NCBI RefSeq assembly: GCF_001506165.1
Contig: NZ_CP011427.1
Span: 2,542,001 to 2,606,000 of the forward strand
DNA length: 64,000 nt
Source: Pantoea vagans
Lineage (GTDB): Bacteria > Pseudomonadota > Gammaproteobacteria > Enterobacterales > Enterobacteriaceae
Direction: 5' to 3'
Part shown: positions 6,676 through 17,928 of the stretch, one piece after another
Numbering within the stretch: the stretch's first letter is position 1
How the letters are laid out: each line of letters starts with the position of its first letter
Translations under genes and position numbers: made by a program
Notes under the pieces: generated by a model
Databases searched by the model: none
What the model was told of the DNA's origin: nothing
What the model saw: only the letters and a program-made list of their open reading frames with translations

Positions 6676-7821
6676 ATGAGCGTATCCGTATTCTGGTTTC
6701 TCCCGACCCACGGTGATGGGCACTACCTCGGCACCGCAGAAGGCTCACGTCCGGTAGACCACGGCTATCTGCAGCAAATTGCACAGGCCGCCGATCGCCT
6801 CGGTTTTGGTGGCGTGCTGATCCCCACTGGCCGCTCCTGTGAAGATGCATGGCTGGTGGCGGCGTCACTGATCCCGGTGACACAGCGTCTGCGTTTCCTG
6901 GTGGCGTTACGTCCTGGCGTGATTTCCCCCACGCAGGCGGCACGCCAGGCAGCAACGCTGGATCGCCTCTCCAATGGTCGCGCGTTGTTTAACCTGGTGA
7001 CCGGTGGCGATCCCGAAGAACTGGCGGGGGATGGCGTGTTTCTCGATCACCGTGAGCGATATGAAGAGTCCGCCGAGTTCACCCGCGTCTGGCGTCGTGT
7101 TTCCGAGGGTGAGACGGTGGATTACGAGGGCAAACACGTCAAGGTGCGCGGTGCACGTTTGATGTTTAAACCGGTGCAACAACCCCGTCCGCCACTGTGG
7201 TTTGGCGGTTCGTCAGACGCTGCCCAGGATCTCGCCGCTGAACAGGTCGATGTCTATCTCACCTGGGGTGAGCCTCCTGCATTAGTGAAAGAAAAAATTG
7301 ACCAGGTGCGGGCCAAAGCCGCCGCACAGGGCCGCAAGGTACGTTTCGGTATTCGCTTGCACGTGATTGTGCGCGAAACCAATGAAGAGGCATGGCAGGC
7401 GGCCGATCGTCTGATTGCCCACCTCGATGATGCCACCATTGCTAAAGCGCAGGCTGCCTTTGCCCGCACCGATTCCGTCGGCCAGCAGCGTATGGCTGCG
7501 CTGCATGGCGGCCGCCGTGACAAGCTGGAGATCAGTCCTAATCTGTGGGCCGGTGTCGGTTTAGTGCGCGGCGGAGCCGGTACCGCGCTGGTGGGCGATG
7601 GCCCCACCGTGGCGGCACGCATGCAGGAGTATCAAGACTTAGGCATTGAGACCTTTATTCTCTCGGGCTATCCGCATCTCGAAGAGGCTTATCGTGTCGG
7701 CGAGCTGCTGTTCCCGCATCTTGATTTAGCCATCCCGGAAGTGCCGAAGCCACGCGTGGTGCAGGCGCACGGTGAAGCGGTGGCGAATGATTTCACACCA
7801 CAAAAAGTGTCACAGAGTTAA
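6676..7821 (+). CDS. ssuD: FMNH2-dependent alkanesulfonate monooxygenase
   Basis: A 381-residue TIM-barrel monooxygenase of the bacterial luciferase-like family. It uses FMNH2 from SsuE and O2 to cleave the C-S bond of alkanesulfonates, releasing sulfite for cysteine synthesis. The active-site cysteine region GRSCEDAW (Cys55 counting the initiator Met), [15 protein letters not shown] and the flexible-loop region [12 protein letters not shown] are all present. The length equals the E. coli enzyme (381). The start is ATG 6676 after AAGGAATTG. Its stop codon is merged with the ribosome-binding site of ssuC (TAAGGAG at 7819-7825). Confidence 0.97.
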   Translation: MSVSVFWFLPTHGDGHYLGTAEGSRPVDHGYLQQIAQAADRLGFGGVLIPTGRSCEDAWLVAASLIPVTQRLRFLVALRPGVISPTQAARQAATLDRLSNGRALFNLVTGGDPEELAGDGVFLDHRERYEESAEFTRVWRRVSEGETVDYEGKHVKVRGARLMFKPVQQPRPPLWFGGSSDAAQDLAAEQVDVYLTWGEPPALVKEKIDQVRAKAAAQGRKVRFGIRLHVIVRETNEEAWQAADRLIAHLDDATIAKAQAAFARTDSVGQQRMAALHGGRRDKLEISPNLWAGVGLVRGGAGTALVGDGPTVAARMQEYQDLGIETFILSGYPHLEEAYRVGELLFPHLDLAIPEVPKPRVVQAHGEAVANDFTPQKVSQS

Positions 7822-7831
7822 GGAGTTGATG

Positions 7832-8620
7832 ATGGCAAAGATACAAAAACAGCTAACGAATGCCCTGCTCCCCTGGGCGCTGCCGGTGCTGTTGATTGTG
7901 GTGTGGCAACTCGCTTCACAAGTGGGGTGGCTCTCTACCCGCATCCTTCCGTCACCGGAAAATATCATTATTACGTTCTGGAAGCTGACCGTTAGCGGAG
8001 AGTTATGGCAAAACCTGGCGATCAGCGGCTGGCGTGCCGCCATTGGCTTCGCCATCGGTGGATCGATTGGTTTGATTCTCGGGCTGATCACCGGCACATC
8101 ACGCGTTGGCGAACGTTTACTGGATACCTCAGTGCAGATGCTGCGCAACGTGCCGCACCTGGCATTGATTCCTTTGGTGATCCTGTGGTTCGGCATTGAT
8201 GAGTCTGCCAAAATTTTCCTGGTGGCATTAGGCACACTGTTCCCGATCTACCTCAACACCTATCACGGCATTCGCAACATTGATCGGGGTCTGGTAGAGA
8301 TGGCACGTAGTTATGGTCTTTCCGGCTGGAGCCTGTTTATCCAGGTGATCTTGCCCGGTGCCCTGCCTTCCATCATGGTGGGTGTCCGCTTTGCCCTTGG
8401 GCTGATGTGGTTGACGCTGATTGTTGCCGAAACCATCTCTGCCAACTCCGGCATTGGTTATCTGGCGATGAATGCTCGTGAATTCCTGCAAACCGATGTG
8501 GTGGTGGTCGCCATCATTCTCTATGCGCTGCTCGGCAAACTGGCCGATGTTGCTGCCCAACTGCTGGAGCGCGTATGGCTGCGCTGGCATCCAGCTTACC
8601 AATTAAAGGAGAACGCATGA
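7832..8620 (+). CDS. ssuC: Aliphatic sulfonate ABC transporter, permease
   Basis: A 262-residue inner-membrane permease with about six transmembrane segments. The binding-protein-dependent transport motif is visible as [24 protein letters not shown], the EAA loop that contacts the SsuB ATPase. Two adjacent ATGs are possible (7829 and 7832). The second gives a 6-nt distance from AGGAG and matches the family start, so 7832 is used. The 3' end overlaps ssuB by 4 nt (ATGA at 8617-8620), indicating translational coupling. With SsuA and SsuB it imports alkanesulfonates. Confidence 0.96.
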   Translation: MAKIQKQLTNALLPWALPVLLIVVWQLASQVGWLSTRILPSPENIIITFWKLTVSGELWQNLAISGWRAAIGFAIGGSIGLILGLITGTSRVGERLLDTSVQMLRNVPHLALIPLVILWFGIDESAKIFLVALGTLFPIYLNTYHGIRNIDRGLVEMARSYGLSGWSLFIQVILPGALPSIMVGVRFALGLMWLTLIVAETISANSGIGYLAMNAREFLQTDVVVVAIILYALLGKLADVAAQLLERVWLRWHPAYQLKENA

Positions 8621-9408
8621 GCAACGTAACCTTAAGCCCGTCGCGCCTGAACAGCGGCACCCCAGTGGGTGTGAACGGTGTCAGTAAGCAATACGGCGAT
8701 CGCACCATTCTGAATAACATCGACCTGCATATTCCGGCAGGCCAGTTTGTCGCCGTGGTTGGCCGCAGTGGCTGCGGTAAAAGTACCCTGTTGCGCCTGC
8801 TTGCCGGGCTGGAGTCCACCACCCGTGGCGAGTTACTGGCAGGAACCGCGCCGCTGGCACAGGCACGTGAAGATACCCGTTTGATGTTCCAGGATGCCCG
8901 CCTGCTGCCATGGAAAAAGGTGATTGATAATGTTGGTCTGGGTTTAAAAGGACGTGAATGGCGCGCTGCCGCGCTGGAAGCGCTGGATGCTGTAGGCCTC
9001 GCCGATCGCGCCAATGAATGGCCCGCTGCGTTATCGGGTGGACAAAAACAGCGTGTGGCACTGGCGCGTGCGCTGATTCATCGTCCGGGATTGTTGCTGC
9101 TGGATGAACCGCTGGGCGCACTGGATGCCCTGACGCGTATCGAGATGCAGGGATTGATCGAGTCACTGTGGCAACAGCATAACTTCACCGTGCTGCTGGT
9201 CACGCACGATGTCAGTGAAGCGGTGGCCATGGCCGATCGCGTACTGTTAATCGAAGAGGGGCAAATCGGTCTGGATTTAACCGTGGATCTGGCGCGACCA
9301 CGCCGTCGTGGTTCGGCGCGTCTGGCCGAGTTAGAAGCGGAAGTTTTGGATCGCGTGATGAAACGCAGTACATCCGAACAACCGCTGAAATTTGCGCAAC
9401 AGCGATAA
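8617..9408 (+). CDS. ssuB: Aliphatic sulfonate ABC transporter, ATP-binding protein
   Basis: A 263-residue cytoplasmic ABC ATPase that powers SsuC. Walker [11 protein letters not shown]-loop FQDARLLPW, signature [15 protein letters not shown], Walker [13 protein letters not shown] and the switch histidine VTHDVSEA are all intact. The start overlaps the ssuC stop (ATGA). It is the last gene of the ssu operon, facing pepN across a short region with a strong hairpin. Nothing suggests an altered function. Confidence 0.97.
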   Translation: MSNVTLSPSRLNSGTPVGVNGVSKQYGDRTILNNIDLHIPAGQFVAVVGRSGCGKSTLLRLLAGLESTTRGELLAGTAPLAQAREDTRLMFQDARLLPWKKVIDNVGLGLKGREWRAAALEALDAVGLADRANEWPAALSGGQKQRVALARALIHRPGLLLLDEPLGALDALTRIEMQGLIESLWQQHNFTVLLVTHDVSEAVAMADRVLLIEEGQIGLDLTVDLARPRRRGSARLAELEAEVLDRVMKRSTSEQPLKFAQQR

Positions 9409-9416
9409 GAGAAAAG

Positions 9417-9470
9417 CGCGATAAATCGCGCCGCTACAGATTGGTGCATACCCTGTAGCGGCGCAATTTT
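9417..9470. terminator. Bidirectional terminator between ssuB and pepN
   Basis: A perfect 12-bp stem, GCGCCGCTACAG (9428-9439) with CTGTAGCGGCGC (9453-9464), is followed by AATTTTAT on the plus strand. An overlapping smaller hairpin (GCGCGATAAATCGCGC, near 9417-9432) gives a T-containing tail on the minus strand. Its position between convergent genes fits termination in both directions. Confidence 0.75.
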
Positions 9471-9471
9471 A

Positions 9472-12087
9472 TCAGGCATTCAACGCCTTGGTGATCTTCT
9501 CATACAGATCGCCCGACAGTTTATCCAGCCCTTTCAGAGTCTCCAGTGCCTTGCGCATCAGTGCCTGACGGTCAGCATCATAGCGTTTCAGGCGAATCAA
9601 CGGCTCGATCATACGCGCCGCCACTTGCGGGTTACGCGTGTTGAGATCGGTCAGCATCTCCACCAGGAACTGATAGCCACTGCCATCTTTAGCGTGGAAC
9701 GCGGCTGGATTACCCGCAGCAAAAGCGCCAATCAGCGAACGAATACGGTTCGGGTTGCCCATGGTGAATGAGCGGTGGTTGAGCAATTCGCGCACCTTAC
9801 TCAGTACGTTATCTGCTGGGCTGGTTGCCTGCAGCACAAACCATTTGTCCATCACCAGACCATCCTGATGCCAGCGCTCATCGTACGCCGCCAGCAACGC
9901 GTCACGGCAAGGCAATTGCGCCGCCACTGCCGCTGAAAGCGCCGCCAGTGCATCCGTCATGTTAATCGCCTGCTGATACTGCGCCTGCACCAGCTTATCG
10001 GCCTGCTCCGCATCGGCGAAGGCCAGATAGCTCAGACAAACATTTTTCAGCGAGCGCTTGCCGATTTCCGCATGCTCAATACGGTAATCTTGGCTCTGAT
10101 TCGCCAGATACACGGCATAGAGTTCATCGCTCAACTCCGTGGCCAGCGCATGGACTAACGCCGCACGTACTGCCGAGATCGCCTGCGGATCAATCACCTC
10201 AAACAGCTCGGCGATTTCGTTCTCTGAAGGCAGTGACAGAATCAGCGCCGTCAATGCCGGATCGCCCTGCTCATCCAGCAACACGGCACGGAAGGCATCC
10301 GCAACATGCAACGGTAATGACAACGGTTGTCCCTGCTGATGGCGCGCCACATTCAGGCGAATGTAAGTGGCCAGCAGGCTCTGTGCCGCATCCCAGCGCG
10401 AGAAATCATTGCGTGCGTGACGCATCAGGAAGGTGAGCTGTGCATCGCTCCATTTATAGTCGAGCTTCACCGGAGCCGAGAATTCACGCAGCAATGAAGG
10501 TACCGGCTGAAAGTGGACGTTATCGAAGATAAAGGTCTGGAACTCTTCCGTGACATTTAATACGTGATGTACCGGATGACCATTGTGCTGCAGCGGAATC
10601 ACTTTGCCTTCGTTATCGTACAGTTCAATATCCAGCGGAATGTGCAGCGGTAATTTCTCTTTTTGTTCAGCAGTCGCCGGGGTGCGCTGCGTCACGTGCA
10701 GGGTGTATTGCTCCAGTTCCGGGTTATAGTCATCGCGTATTGTCAGCACTGGCGTACCCGCCTGGCTGTACCAGCGGCGGAACTGCGACAGATCGACGTT
10801 AGAGGCATCTTCCATCGCCTGGACAAAATCGTCACAGGTTGCTGCGCTGCCATCATGGCGCTCAAAATAGAGTTGCATGCCTTTCTGGAAGTTTTCCTCA
10901 CCCAGCAAGGTATGCATCATGCGGATGACTTCCGAGCCCTTCTCATAAACGGTCAGGGTGTAGAAGTTGTTCATTTCAATCACCTGATCCGGGCGGATCG
11001 GGTGTGCCATTGGACTGGCGTCTTCAGCAAACTGCGCACCGCGCATCACGCGCACGTTATCAATGCGGTTCACCGCGCGTGAACCCAGGTCCGAGCTGAA
11101 CTCCTGATCGCGGAACACGGTCAGCCCCTCTTTCAGGCTGAGCTGGAACCAGTCACGGCAGGTAACACGGTTACCGGTCCAGTTATGGAAATATTCGTGC
11201 CCAATCACCGCCTCAATGCCGAGATAATCTTTATCCGTCGCGGTTTCCGCTTTCGCCAGCACATATTTGGAGTTGAAGACGTTAAGACCTTTGTTCTCCA
11301 TCGCGCCCATGTTGAAGAAATCCACGGCGACGATCATGAAGATGTCGAGATCGTATTCAAGATTAAAGCGCTCTTCATCCCATTTCATGCTGGCTTTTAA
11401 CGAGGTCATTGCCCAGTCAGCACGGTCAAGATTGCCGCGATCGACAAAGATCTCCAGCGCCACATCACGGCCTGAACGCGTGGTAAAGCTGTCTCGCAGC
11501 ACATCGAAGTCACCTGCTACCAGTGCAAACAAGTAGCAAGGTTTCGGGAAGGGATCCTGCCATCTCACCCAGTGGCGGCCATCTTCATGCTGTCCACTCT
11601 CCAGCTTGTTGCCGTTAGACAGTAAGAACGGATAAGTCGCGGCATCAGCAATGATGGTGGTGGTAAAGCGCGCCAGCACATCAGGGCGATCCAGATACCA
11701 GGTAATATGGCGGAAACCTTCGGCTTCACACTGGGTACAGAGCGCATCACCCGATTTGTACAACCCTTCCAGCGCGGTGTTCTTGTCTGGATGAATGTCA
11801 TTAATAATGGTCAGCGTAAAGTTGTCCGGCAGTTGGCTGATCACCAGAGCCCCTTCTTCTTCACGGTAGTGCGGCCACGGCTGCCCTTCCACCGCCAGTG
11901 ACACCAGCGTAAGGTCTTCGCCATCCAGACGCAGCTCGGCATCCGCAGCGCCAAGGCGCTTCACCTGGCTTACCGCAGTGACGCGCGTGCTGGCAGCATC
12001 CAGATCAAAGGTTAAATCGATATCGGTGATGGTGAAATCTGGCGCACGATAGTCGTGGCGATATTTAATTTGCGGCTGTTGCGTCAT
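9472..12087 (-). CDS. pepN: Aminopeptidase N
   Basis: An 871-residue zinc metallopeptidase of the M1 family that removes N-terminal residues from peptides in the cytoplasm. The exopeptidase signature GAMEN and the zinc motif HEYFH with the downstream glutamate ([13 protein letters not shown]) are present around residues 260-320. The C-terminal helical domain ends [12 protein letters not shown]. The ATG at 12087 gives [18 protein letters not shown], matching the family start; an upstream in-frame start would add only five residues. It is divergent from pncB, with 244 nt between the start codons, as in E. coli. Confidence 0.98.
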   Translation of the reverse strand: MTQQPQIKYRHDYRAPDFTITDIDLTFDLDAASTRVTAVSQVKRLGAADAELRLDGEDLTLVSLAVEGQPWPHYREEEGALVISQLPDNFTLTIINDIHPDKNTALEGLYKSGDALCTQCEAEGFRHITWYLDRPDVLARFTTTIIADAATYPFLLSNGNKLESGQHEDGRHWVRWQDPFPKPCYLFALVAGDFDVLRDSFTTRSGRDVALEIFVDRGNLDRADWAMTSLKASMKWDEERFNLEYDLDIFMIVAVDFFNMGAMENKGLNVFNSKYVLAKAETATDKDYLGIEAVIGHEYFHNWTGNRVTCRDWFQLSLKEGLTVFRDQEFSSDLGSRAVNRIDNVRVMRGAQFAEDASPMAHPIRPDQVIEMNNFYTLTVYEKGSEVIRMMHTLLGEENFQKGMQLYFERHDGSAATCDDFVQAMEDASNVDLSQFRRWYSQAGTPVLTIRDDYNPELEQYTLHVTQRTPATAEQKEKLPLHIPLDIELYDNEGKVIPLQHNGHPVHHVLNVTEEFQTFIFDNVHFQPVPSLLREFSAPVKLDYKWSDAQLTFLMRHARNDFSRWDAAQSLLATYIRLNVARHQQGQPLSLPLHVADAFRAVLLDEQGDPALTALILSLPSENEIAELFEVIDPQAISAVRAALVHALATELSDELYAVYLANQSQDYRIEHAEIGKRSLKNVCLSYLAFADAEQADKLVQAQYQQAINMTDALAALSAAVAAQLPCRDALLAAYDERWHQDGLVMDKWFVLQATSPADNVLSKVRELLNHRSFTMGNPNRIRSLIGAFAAGNPAAFHAKDGSGYQFLVEMLTDLNTRNPQVAARMIEPLIRLKRYDADRQALMRKALETLKGLDKLSGDLYEKITKALNA

Positions 12088-12331
12088 AAGTCCTTCTCGC
12101 ATCGTTGAATTATCTACCCGTCAAAGTCTAAGCGGGTTGCGCCTTCGTTGCCACGCACAATGCGTGCCTTCGCTGAAAAGGCTACAATTCATTAACAATG
12201 GCACAAATGACCCTCGACCTGCCACCCGCAATTATGGTGTGATCCCGGTCATTACTGTTTTATACTCCTGCGTCTTTATGACTTTGTTGACACCGGGCTC
12301 TGCTCCGCGGAAGAGGATGCTGAAACGCACC

Positions 12332-13537
12332 ATGACTGGACACGCTTCCCCGATTTTGACCACGCTGCTTGATACCGATGCGTATAAGCTTCACATGCAG
12401 CAGGCCGTTTATCATCGTTATTACGATGTCCCGGTTACGGCAGAATTTCGCTGTCGCGGCGATGAATTGCTCGGCCAGTATGCCGACGAGATTCGTGCGC
12501 AGATCGATACCCTGCAATCTCTCGCCCTGAGCGACGATGAATATAATTACCTCAGTGGCTTACCTTTCTTTGAAACCGATTACCTCAACTGGCTACGCCA
12601 ATTCCGCTTCGATCCTGCGCAGGTTAAGGTGCGTAATGATAATGGACGCCTGACGATTCAGATCAGCGGACCGTGGCGTGAAGTGATTTTGTGGGAAGTG
12701 CCGCTGCTGGCACTGATCAGTGAAGTGGTACACCGCCATCGCACGCCGCAAATGGGCGTTGATCAAGCGGTCACACATTTGCAGCAGAAGCTGGTGGATT
12801 TCCGTCAGCAGGTGGGTGACCTGGATATGTCACGCTTCCAACTGATGGATTTCGGCACCCGTCGCCGCTACTCCAAAGCGGTGCAGGAAGCGATTGTCAG
12901 CACCCTGAAAGCCGATTTCCCATGGTTAGTAGGCACCAGTAATTACGATCTGGCCCGCCGCTTACAGCTCAATCCGGTTGGCACCCAGGCACATGAGTGG
13001 TTCCAGGCACATCAACAGATCAGTCCTGTGCTGGCGAACAGCCAACGTGCCGCGCTGCAATCCTGGTTGGATGAGTATGATGACCAACTGGGTATCGCTC
13101 TCACTGACTGTATTACCATGGATGCCTTCTTGCGTGATTTTGGGCCAGGCTTCGCGCACCGTTATCAGGGGCTGCGCCATGACTCCGGAGACCCGGTTGA
13201 ATGGGGTGAAAAGGCCATCGCACATTATCAGCGCCTGGATATTGATCCGAAAAGTAAAACGCTGGTGTTCTCCGATAACCTGAATCTGGACAAAGCCTTG
13301 GCGTTATATCGTCACTTTGGCCAGCGCGCCAACGTGGTATTCGGTATCGGTACGCGCCTGACCTGCGATATTCCCGGCGTTACGCCGCTAAATATCGTGA
13401 TCAAACTGGTGAGCTGCAATGGCAAACCGGTGGCAAAACTCTCGGATAGCCCTGGCAAAACCATCTGCCAGGATAAAGCCTTTGTCCGTGCACTGCGCAA
13501 AGCTTTCGACCTTCCACTGGTCAAAAGAGCCAGCTAA
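12332..13537 (+). CDS. pncB: Nicotinate phosphoribosyltransferase
   Basis: A 401-residue enzyme that converts nicotinate and PRPP to nicotinate mononucleotide in the NAD salvage pathway, with ATP hydrolysis. [37 protein letters not shown] (His221, by position the autophosphorylated histidine) and [15 protein letters not shown] identify it. ATG 12332 gives the standard length; upstream in-frame starts would add a poorly conserved leader. The ribosome-binding site is weak (GAAGAGG lies about 16 nt upstream), so the start is less certain than the identity. In Salmonella and E. coli the gene is repressed by NadR; I did not find a clear NadR box here. Confidence 0.95.
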   Translation: MTGHASPILTTLLDTDAYKLHMQQAVYHRYYDVPVTAEFRCRGDELLGQYADEIRAQIDTLQSLALSDDEYNYLSGLPFFETDYLNWLRQFRFDPAQVKVRNDNGRLTIQISGPWREVILWEVPLLALISEVVHRHRTPQMGVDQAVTHLQQKLVDFRQQVGDLDMSRFQLMDFGTRRRYSKAVQEAIVSTLKADFPWLVGTSNYDLARRLQLNPVGTQAHEWFQAHQQISPVLANSQRAALQSWLDEYDDQLGIALTDCITMDAFLRDFGPGFAHRYQGLRHDSGDPVEWGEKAIAHYQRLDIDPKSKTLVFSDNLNLDKALALYRHFGQRANVVFGIGTRLTCDIPGVTPLNIVIKLVSCNGKPVAKLSDSPGKTICQDKAFVRALRKAFDLPLVKRAS

Positions 13538-13545
13538 TCACCGAT

Positions 13546-13565
13546 GCAGGGTGCTCGCACCCTGC
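13546..13565 (+). terminator. Hairpin after pncB, probable terminator
   Basis: A perfect 8-bp stem GCAGGGTG / CACCCTGC with a 4-nt loop starts 9 nt after the pncB stop and is followed by TCTCTTG. The U-tract is weak, so it may be a partial terminator. Confidence 0.5.
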
Positions 13566-13604
13566 TCTCTTGCAACAAATCTCCCCTTCTCCCGGCAAAA
13601 TTGC

Positions 13605-13652
13605 TTGTTTCCTGTTGGCTCGCAAGTAACATAGCAAAACCCCAAAAAGGGG
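13605..13652 (+). promoter_or_regulatory. Candidate asnS promoter and leader hairpin
   Basis: TTGTTT (13605-13610) and TAACAT (13627-13632) are spaced 16 nt apart in front of asnS. Just downstream CCCC (13640-13643) and GGGG (13649-13652) form a short hairpin followed by CTTTT, at the expected start of the transcript. This is inferred by eye from hexamer similarity. Confidence 0.35.
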
Positions 13653-13681
13653 CTTTTACCCACTTATATAGAGAGATATTT

Positions 13682-15082
13682 ATGAGCGTAGTGCCTGTAG
13701 CGGATGTACTGCACGGCCGTGTCGCGGTTGACAGTGAAGTCACCGTACGTGGTTGGGTGCGTACCCGAAGAGATTCCAAAGCCGGTCTTTCCTTTATCGC
13801 CGTTTATGACGGTTCCTGCTTTAATCCCGTTCAGGCCGTCGTCAATAATTCTCTGAATAATTATCAGGATGAAGTGCTGCGTCTGACCACCGGCTGCTCG
13901 GTTATTGTCACCGGTAAAGTGGTTGAATCACCGGGCGAAGGCCAGGCGTTCGAACTGCAGGCGACGAAAGTGGAAGTCACCGGTTGGGTTGATGATCCAG
14001 ACACCTATCCGATGGCAGCTAAACGTCATAGCATCGAATACCTGCGCGAAGTGGCTCACCTGCGCCCGCGTACCAACCTGGTCGGTGCCGTAGCGCGTAC
14101 ACGCCATACGCTGGCCCAGGCGCTGCATCGCTTTTTCCATGAGAATGGCTACTTCTGGGTTTCCACCCCGTTGATCACCGCCTCTGATACTGAAGGCGCG
14201 GGCGAGATGTTCCGTGTTTCCACACTGGACATGGAAAACCTGCCGCGCGATCCACAAGGTAAAGTCGATTACGACAAAGACTTCTTCGGTAAAGAAGCCT
14301 TCCTGACCGTTTCCGGCCAGCTGAATGCGGAAACTTATGCTTGTGCACTGTCAAAAGTCTACACTTTCGGCCCGACCTTCCGTGCAGAAAACTCCAACAC
14401 CAGCCGCCATTTAGCGGAATTCTGGATGCTGGAACCGGAAGTGGCATTTGCTAACCTTGACGATGCCGCGGCGCTGGCAGAAGCCATGCTGAAATATGTG
14501 TTTAAAGCGGTGCTGGAAGAGCGTGCGGATGACATGGCGTTCTTCGCCGAGCGCGTAGACAAAGATGCGATTGCGCGCTTAGAACGTTTCGTTACTACCG
14601 ATTTTGCTCAGGTAGACTACACCGATGCAGTGGATATTCTGCTGAAGAGCGGTCAGACGTTTGAGAACCCGGTGTCATGGGGTGTGGATCTCTCTTCTGA
14701 GCACGAACGTTATCTGGCAGAGAAACACTTTAAAGCGCCGGTAGTGGTGAAAAACTACCCTAAAGATATCAAAGCGTTTTACATGCGTATGAACGATGAC
14801 GGTAAAACTGTGGCGGCGATGGACGTTCTGGCGCCGGGAATCGGTGAAATCATCGGGGGTTCGCAGCGTGAAGAGCGCCTGGATGTACTGGATGCGCGTC
14901 TGGCTGAGATGGGCCTGAATAAGGAAGATTACTGGTGGTATCGTGACCTGCGCCGCTACGGCACCGTTCCACATGCAGGTTTCGGATTAGGTTTCGAACG
15001 ATTAATCGCCTATGTCACCGGCGTACAAAATGTAAGGGATGTTATCCCCTTCCCACGTACCCCGCGTAATGCTAATTTCTAA
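13682..15082 (+). CDS. asnS: Asparaginyl-tRNA synthetase
   Basis: A 466-residue class IIb aminoacyl-tRNA synthetase that charges tRNA-Asn. The N-terminal OB-fold anticodon-binding domain ([21 protein letters not shown]) is followed by the class II catalytic core. This includes the motif 2 region [25 protein letters not shown] and motif 3 [15 protein letters not shown] near the C-terminus. The length is identical to E. coli AsnS. The start ATG 13682 follows AGAGATATTT. The gene order pncB-asnS-ompF-aspC is the conserved enterobacterial arrangement. Confidence 0.98.
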   Translation: MSVVPVADVLHGRVAVDSEVTVRGWVRTRRDSKAGLSFIAVYDGSCFNPVQAVVNNSLNNYQDEVLRLTTGCSVIVTGKVVESPGEGQAFELQATKVEVTGWVDDPDTYPMAAKRHSIEYLREVAHLRPRTNLVGAVARTRHTLAQALHRFFHENGYFWVSTPLITASDTEGAGEMFRVSTLDMENLPRDPQGKVDYDKDFFGKEAFLTVSGQLNAETYACALSKVYTFGPTFRAENSNTSRHLAEFWMLEPEVAFANLDDAAALAEAMLKYVFKAVLEERADDMAFFAERVDKDAIARLERFVTTDFAQVDYTDAVDILLKSGQTFENPVSWGVDLSSEHERYLAEKHFKAPVVVKNYPKDIKAFYMRMNDDGKTVAAMDVLAPGIGEIIGGSQREERLDVLDARLAEMGLNKEDYWWYRDLRRYGTVPHAGFGLGFERLIAYVTGVQNVRDVIPFPRTPRNANF

Positions 15083-15121
15083 AATTAGCCATTAAATATA
15101 AGTAATTCATATATATAACGA

Positions 15122-15155
15122 GGTCGGCACTGCCGGCCTTTTTTTATTTTTGTAA
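15122..15155 (+). terminator. asnS intrinsic terminator
   Basis: The stem GGTCGG/CCGGCC (15122-15138, one G-U pair) is followed immediately by seven Ts and a further T-rich stretch, 40 nt after the asnS stop. Confidence 0.85.
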
Positions 15156-15186
15156 ATTTTGAGTTCTCTCACAAAGTTCCCGATAT

Positions 15187-15384
15187 TTTACAAATTGTAA
15201 TACATAATTTCTTTTTGATACGTAATTGCGAGATTTGAATCATTTTCGGGCTAGAAATAGCAACCCTGTGATGGAAAGATGCGTGCAGACACAGGAGACA
15301 TCAAACTTCTTTCAAGGTTCTGTAAAGATTTCTTGACGGCAGTGGCAGATGTCCAAATAACTCCAATGAGGGTAATAAAAAATG
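15187..15384 (+). promoter_or_regulatory. ompF promoter: OmpR-like boxes and MicF-target leader
   Basis: By comparison with remembered E. coli ompF, three consecutive 20-nt AT-rich boxes at 15187-15246 (starting TTTACAAATT) correspond to the OmpR sites F1-F3. AAAGAT (15275-15280) corresponds to the -10. The 5' leader keeps the block TTGACGGCAGTGGCAG (15333-15348) and the GAGGGTAATAAA ribosome-binding region up to the ATG. In E. coli the small RNA MicF pairs here. Retention of this block while the flanking leader diverges suggests that both osmolarity control and sRNA control are kept. Confidence 0.65.
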
Positions 15385-16491
15385 ATGAAGCGCAACATTC
15401 TTGCAGTGGTTATCCCTGCTCTGTTAGCTGCAGGCGCAGCAAACGCAGCAGAAATTTACAACAAAGACGGCAACAAACTGGATCTGTACGGTAAAGTTGA
15501 TGCGCGTCACAATTTCTCTGACAACGCTGGCGATGACGGCGACCAGACCTATGTTCGCTTCGGCTTCAAGGGTGAAACCCAGATTAACGATCAGCTGACC
15601 GGTTACGGCCAGTGGGAATACAACGTACAGGCTAACCACACCGAAGGTGGTGCTGACGCACAGTCTGGCAACAAAACCCGTCTGGGCTTTGCTGGTCTGA
15701 AATTCGGTGACGCGGGTTCATTCGACTACGGTCGTAACTACGGCGTTATCTACGACGCAATGTCTTACACTGACCAGTTGCCAATCTTCGGTGACGATAC
15801 CATGTACCAGGAAAACGACAACTTCATGATTGGTCGTTCAAGCGGTCTGGCTACTTACCGTAACAGCAACTTCTTCGGTCTGGTTAACGGCCTGAGCTTC
15901 GCTGTACAGTATCAAGGTAAAAACGAAGGCAGCCGTGACCCACTGTATCAAAACGGTGATGGTTGGGGTACTTCTGTAGCCTATGACACCGGTATGGGCA
16001 TCAGCGCTGTAGGTTCTTACTTCTCAGCTGACCGTACCACCGCTCAGGTTGCTGATGGCAACGGCGATAAAGCTGACGCGTACGCATTCGGTCTGAAATA
16101 TGACGCGAACAATGTTTACCTGGCAGCCTTCTATGGCCAGTCAAACAACACCACTGCTTACGGTAACACCGCTCGTCAGACTGCAAACAAAACTCAGAAC
16201 TTCGAAGTGGTTGCACAGTACCAGTTCGACTTCGGTCTGCGTCCATCCATCGCTTACCTGCAGTCTAAAGGTAAGGACCTGAACGGAAACACTGCTAACG
16301 GTTCTACTTTCGCTGGCGGCGATGCAGACCTGGTTAAATACATCGAAGTGGGCGCGTACTACTACTTCAACAAAAACATGTCTACCTATGTTGACTACAA
16401 AATCAACCTGCTGGATGACAACGACTATACCCGTGCTCAGGGCGTAAGCACTGATGACGTAGTGGGTGTTGGTCTGCAATACCAGTTCTAA
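15382..16491 (+). CDS. ompF: Outer-membrane general porin, OmpF type
   Basis: A 369-residue trimeric 16-strand porin for passive diffusion of small hydrophilic solutes. A 22-residue signal peptide ending ANA precedes mature [20 protein letters not shown]. Typical segments are [43 protein letters not shown] (before constriction loop L3), [31 protein letters not shown] and the terminal YQF, whose last Phe is the BAM recognition signal. Codon use is strongly biased, as in highly expressed genes. It is named ompF rather than ompC by its position between asnS and aspC and by its leader; by sequence alone OmpC/PhoE would be alternatives. Confidence 0.93.
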   Translation: MMKRNILAVVIPALLAAGAANAAEIYNKDGNKLDLYGKVDARHNFSDNAGDDGDQTYVRFGFKGETQINDQLTGYGQWEYNVQANHTEGGADAQSGNKTRLGFAGLKFGDAGSFDYGRNYGVIYDAMSYTDQLPIFGDDTMYQENDNFMIGRSSGLATYRNSNFFGLVNGLSFAVQYQGKNEGSRDPLYQNGDGWGTSVAYDTGMGISAVGSYFSADRTTAQVADGNGDKADAYAFGLKYDANNVYLAAFYGQSNNTTAYGNTARQTANKTQNFEVVAQYQFDFGLRPSIAYLQSKGKDLNGNTANGSTFAGGDADLVKYIEVGAYYYFNKNMSTYVDYKINLLDDNDYTRAQGVSTDDVVGVGLQYQF

Positions 16492-16518
16492 TCACCTGAT
16501 TAGAAACTTGTAAGACCT

Positions 16519-16550
16519 AAAAACGGAGCCTTCGGGCTCCGTTTTGCTTT
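16519..16550 (+). terminator. ompF intrinsic terminator
   Basis: AAAACGGAGCC (16520-16530), a TTCG tetraloop and GGCTCCGTTTT (16535-16545), followed by GCTTTT. This is a strong Rho-independent terminator. Confidence 0.92.
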
Positions 16551-16619
16551 TCAGTGATCGGCTTCTCAATTAGCGCCACTACTTTATACACGCGGCTTAT
16601 TTCTTTTTTATGTCAGCGG

Positions 16620-16648
16620 TTGGCAATAGTATCATCTGACGTTACCCT
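16620..16648 (+). promoter_or_regulatory. Candidate aspC promoter
   Basis: TTGGCA (16620-16625) and TACCCT (16643-16648), spaced 17 nt apart, lie 42 nt upstream of the aspC ATG. This is inferred from hexamer similarity only. Confidence 0.4.
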
Positions 16649-16690
16649 GATAGCTCATTTCGCTAAAGTTCACCTACACGGAACTGACTC

Positions 16691-17881
16691 ATGTTTGAAT
16701 CGATCTCTGCCGCACCCGCCGATCCTATTCTGGGACTGGCTGACCTGTTTCGCGCCGATGACCGCCCGAATAAAATCAACCTTGGCATTGGTGTCTATAA
16801 AGATGAAACCGGTAAAACCCCGGTTCTGACCAGTGTTAAAAAAGCTGAGCAGTATCTGCTGGAAAATGAAACCACCAAAAATTACCTGAGCATCGATGGT
16901 CTGGCTGATTTCGCCAGCTGCACTCAGGCGTTGCTGTTCGGTAAAGAGAGCAGCTTGATTGCTTCGGGCCGTGCCTGCACGGCGCAGACGCCTGGTGGTA
17001 CCGGTGCTCTGCGTGTTGCCGCTGATTTCCTCGCTAACCAGACCAACGTTAAGCGGGTCTGGGTGAGTAATCCAAGCTGGCCGAACCACAAGAACGTGTT
17101 TAACGCGGCTGGCCTGGAAGTCTGTGATTATCAATACTATGACGCAGCCAACCACAGCCTCGATTTTGCGGGCATGGTAGCATCGCTGCAGGAAGCGAAA
17201 GCCGGCGACGTGGTGCTGTTCCACGGCTGCTGCCATAACCCGACGGGTGTCGATCCTTCCGCAGATCAGTGGCAGCAGTTGGCGAAGCTGTCGCAGGAAA
17301 AAGGCTGGCTGCCACTGTTTGACTTCGCTTACCAGGGCTTCGCCCGTGGATTAGACGAAGATGCAGAAGGCCTGCGTATTTTCGCTGCCTCACATCAGGA
17401 ATTGCTGGTTGCCAGCTCCTACTCCAAGAACTTTGGTCTGTACAACGAGCGCGTGGGTGCGTTGACACTGGTTGCTGCAGACAGCAACACCGCTAAGACC
17501 GCCTTTAGTCAGGTGAAGTACAGCATCCGTGCTAACTACTCGAACCCGCCTTCACACGGTGCCGCTGTGGTGGCAACCATCCTGGGCAACGATGCGCTGC
17601 GTACCATTTGGGTACAAGAGTTGAGCGATATGCGTCAGCGTATCCAGCGCATGCGTCAGCTGTTTGTGAATACGCTCGCCGAGAAAGGGGCAAAACAGGA
17701 CTTCAGCTTTATCATCCAGCAGAACGGCATGTTCTCGTTCAGCGGTTTGACTAAAGATCAGGTGGTACGCCTGCGTGATGAGTTCGGCGTGTATGCCGTT
17801 AATTCTGGTCGCGTGAACGTGGCAGGTATGACGCCGGACAATATGTCTGCGCTGTGCGAAGCGATTGTCGCCGTGCTGTAA
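16691..17881 (+). CDS. aspC: Aspartate aminotransferase
   Basis: A 396-residue PLP-dependent class I aminotransferase that interconverts aspartate plus 2-oxoglutarate with oxaloacetate plus glutamate; it also acts on aromatic amino acids. PLP binding is shown by [15 protein letters not shown] with the Schiff-base lysine at 246, by [12 protein letters not shown] and by [11 protein letters not shown]. The substrate-binding arginine lies in [13 protein letters not shown] near the C-terminus. The length equals E. coli AspC (396). It is followed by a bidirectional terminator shared with gloC. Confidence 0.98.
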   Translation: MFESISAAPADPILGLADLFRADDRPNKINLGIGVYKDETGKTPVLTSVKKAEQYLLENETTKNYLSIDGLADFASCTQALLFGKESSLIASGRACTAQTPGGTGALRVAADFLANQTNVKRVWVSNPSWPNHKNVFNAAGLEVCDYQYYDAANHSLDFAGMVASLQEAKAGDVVLFHGCCHNPTGVDPSADQWQQLAKLSQEKGWLPLFDFAYQGFARGLDEDAEGLRIFAASHQELLVASSYSKNFGLYNERVGALTLVAADSNTAKTAFSQVKYSIRANYSNPPSHGAAVVATILGNDALRTIWVQELSDMRQRIQRMRQLFVNTLAEKGAKQDFSFIIQQNGMFSFSGLTKDQVVRLRDEFGVYAVNSGRVNVAGMTPDNMSALCEAIVAVL

Positions 17882-17900
17882 GACTCAGCATCGTTACATG

Positions 17901-17928
17901 AAAAATGGGCCTCTGCGGCCCATTTTTT
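17901..17928. terminator. Bidirectional terminator between aspC and gloC
   Basis: AAAAATGGGCC (17901-17911) pairs with GGCCCATTTTT (17917-17927), giving a T-tract on both strands. It ends exactly at the stop of the convergent gloC gene. Confidence 0.88.

Noticed and set aside
6852..6859. Chi-like octamer GCTGGTGG in ssuD and further copies elsewhere
   Set aside because: Such octamers are frequent in enterobacterial coding sequence; individual copies carry no local meaning.
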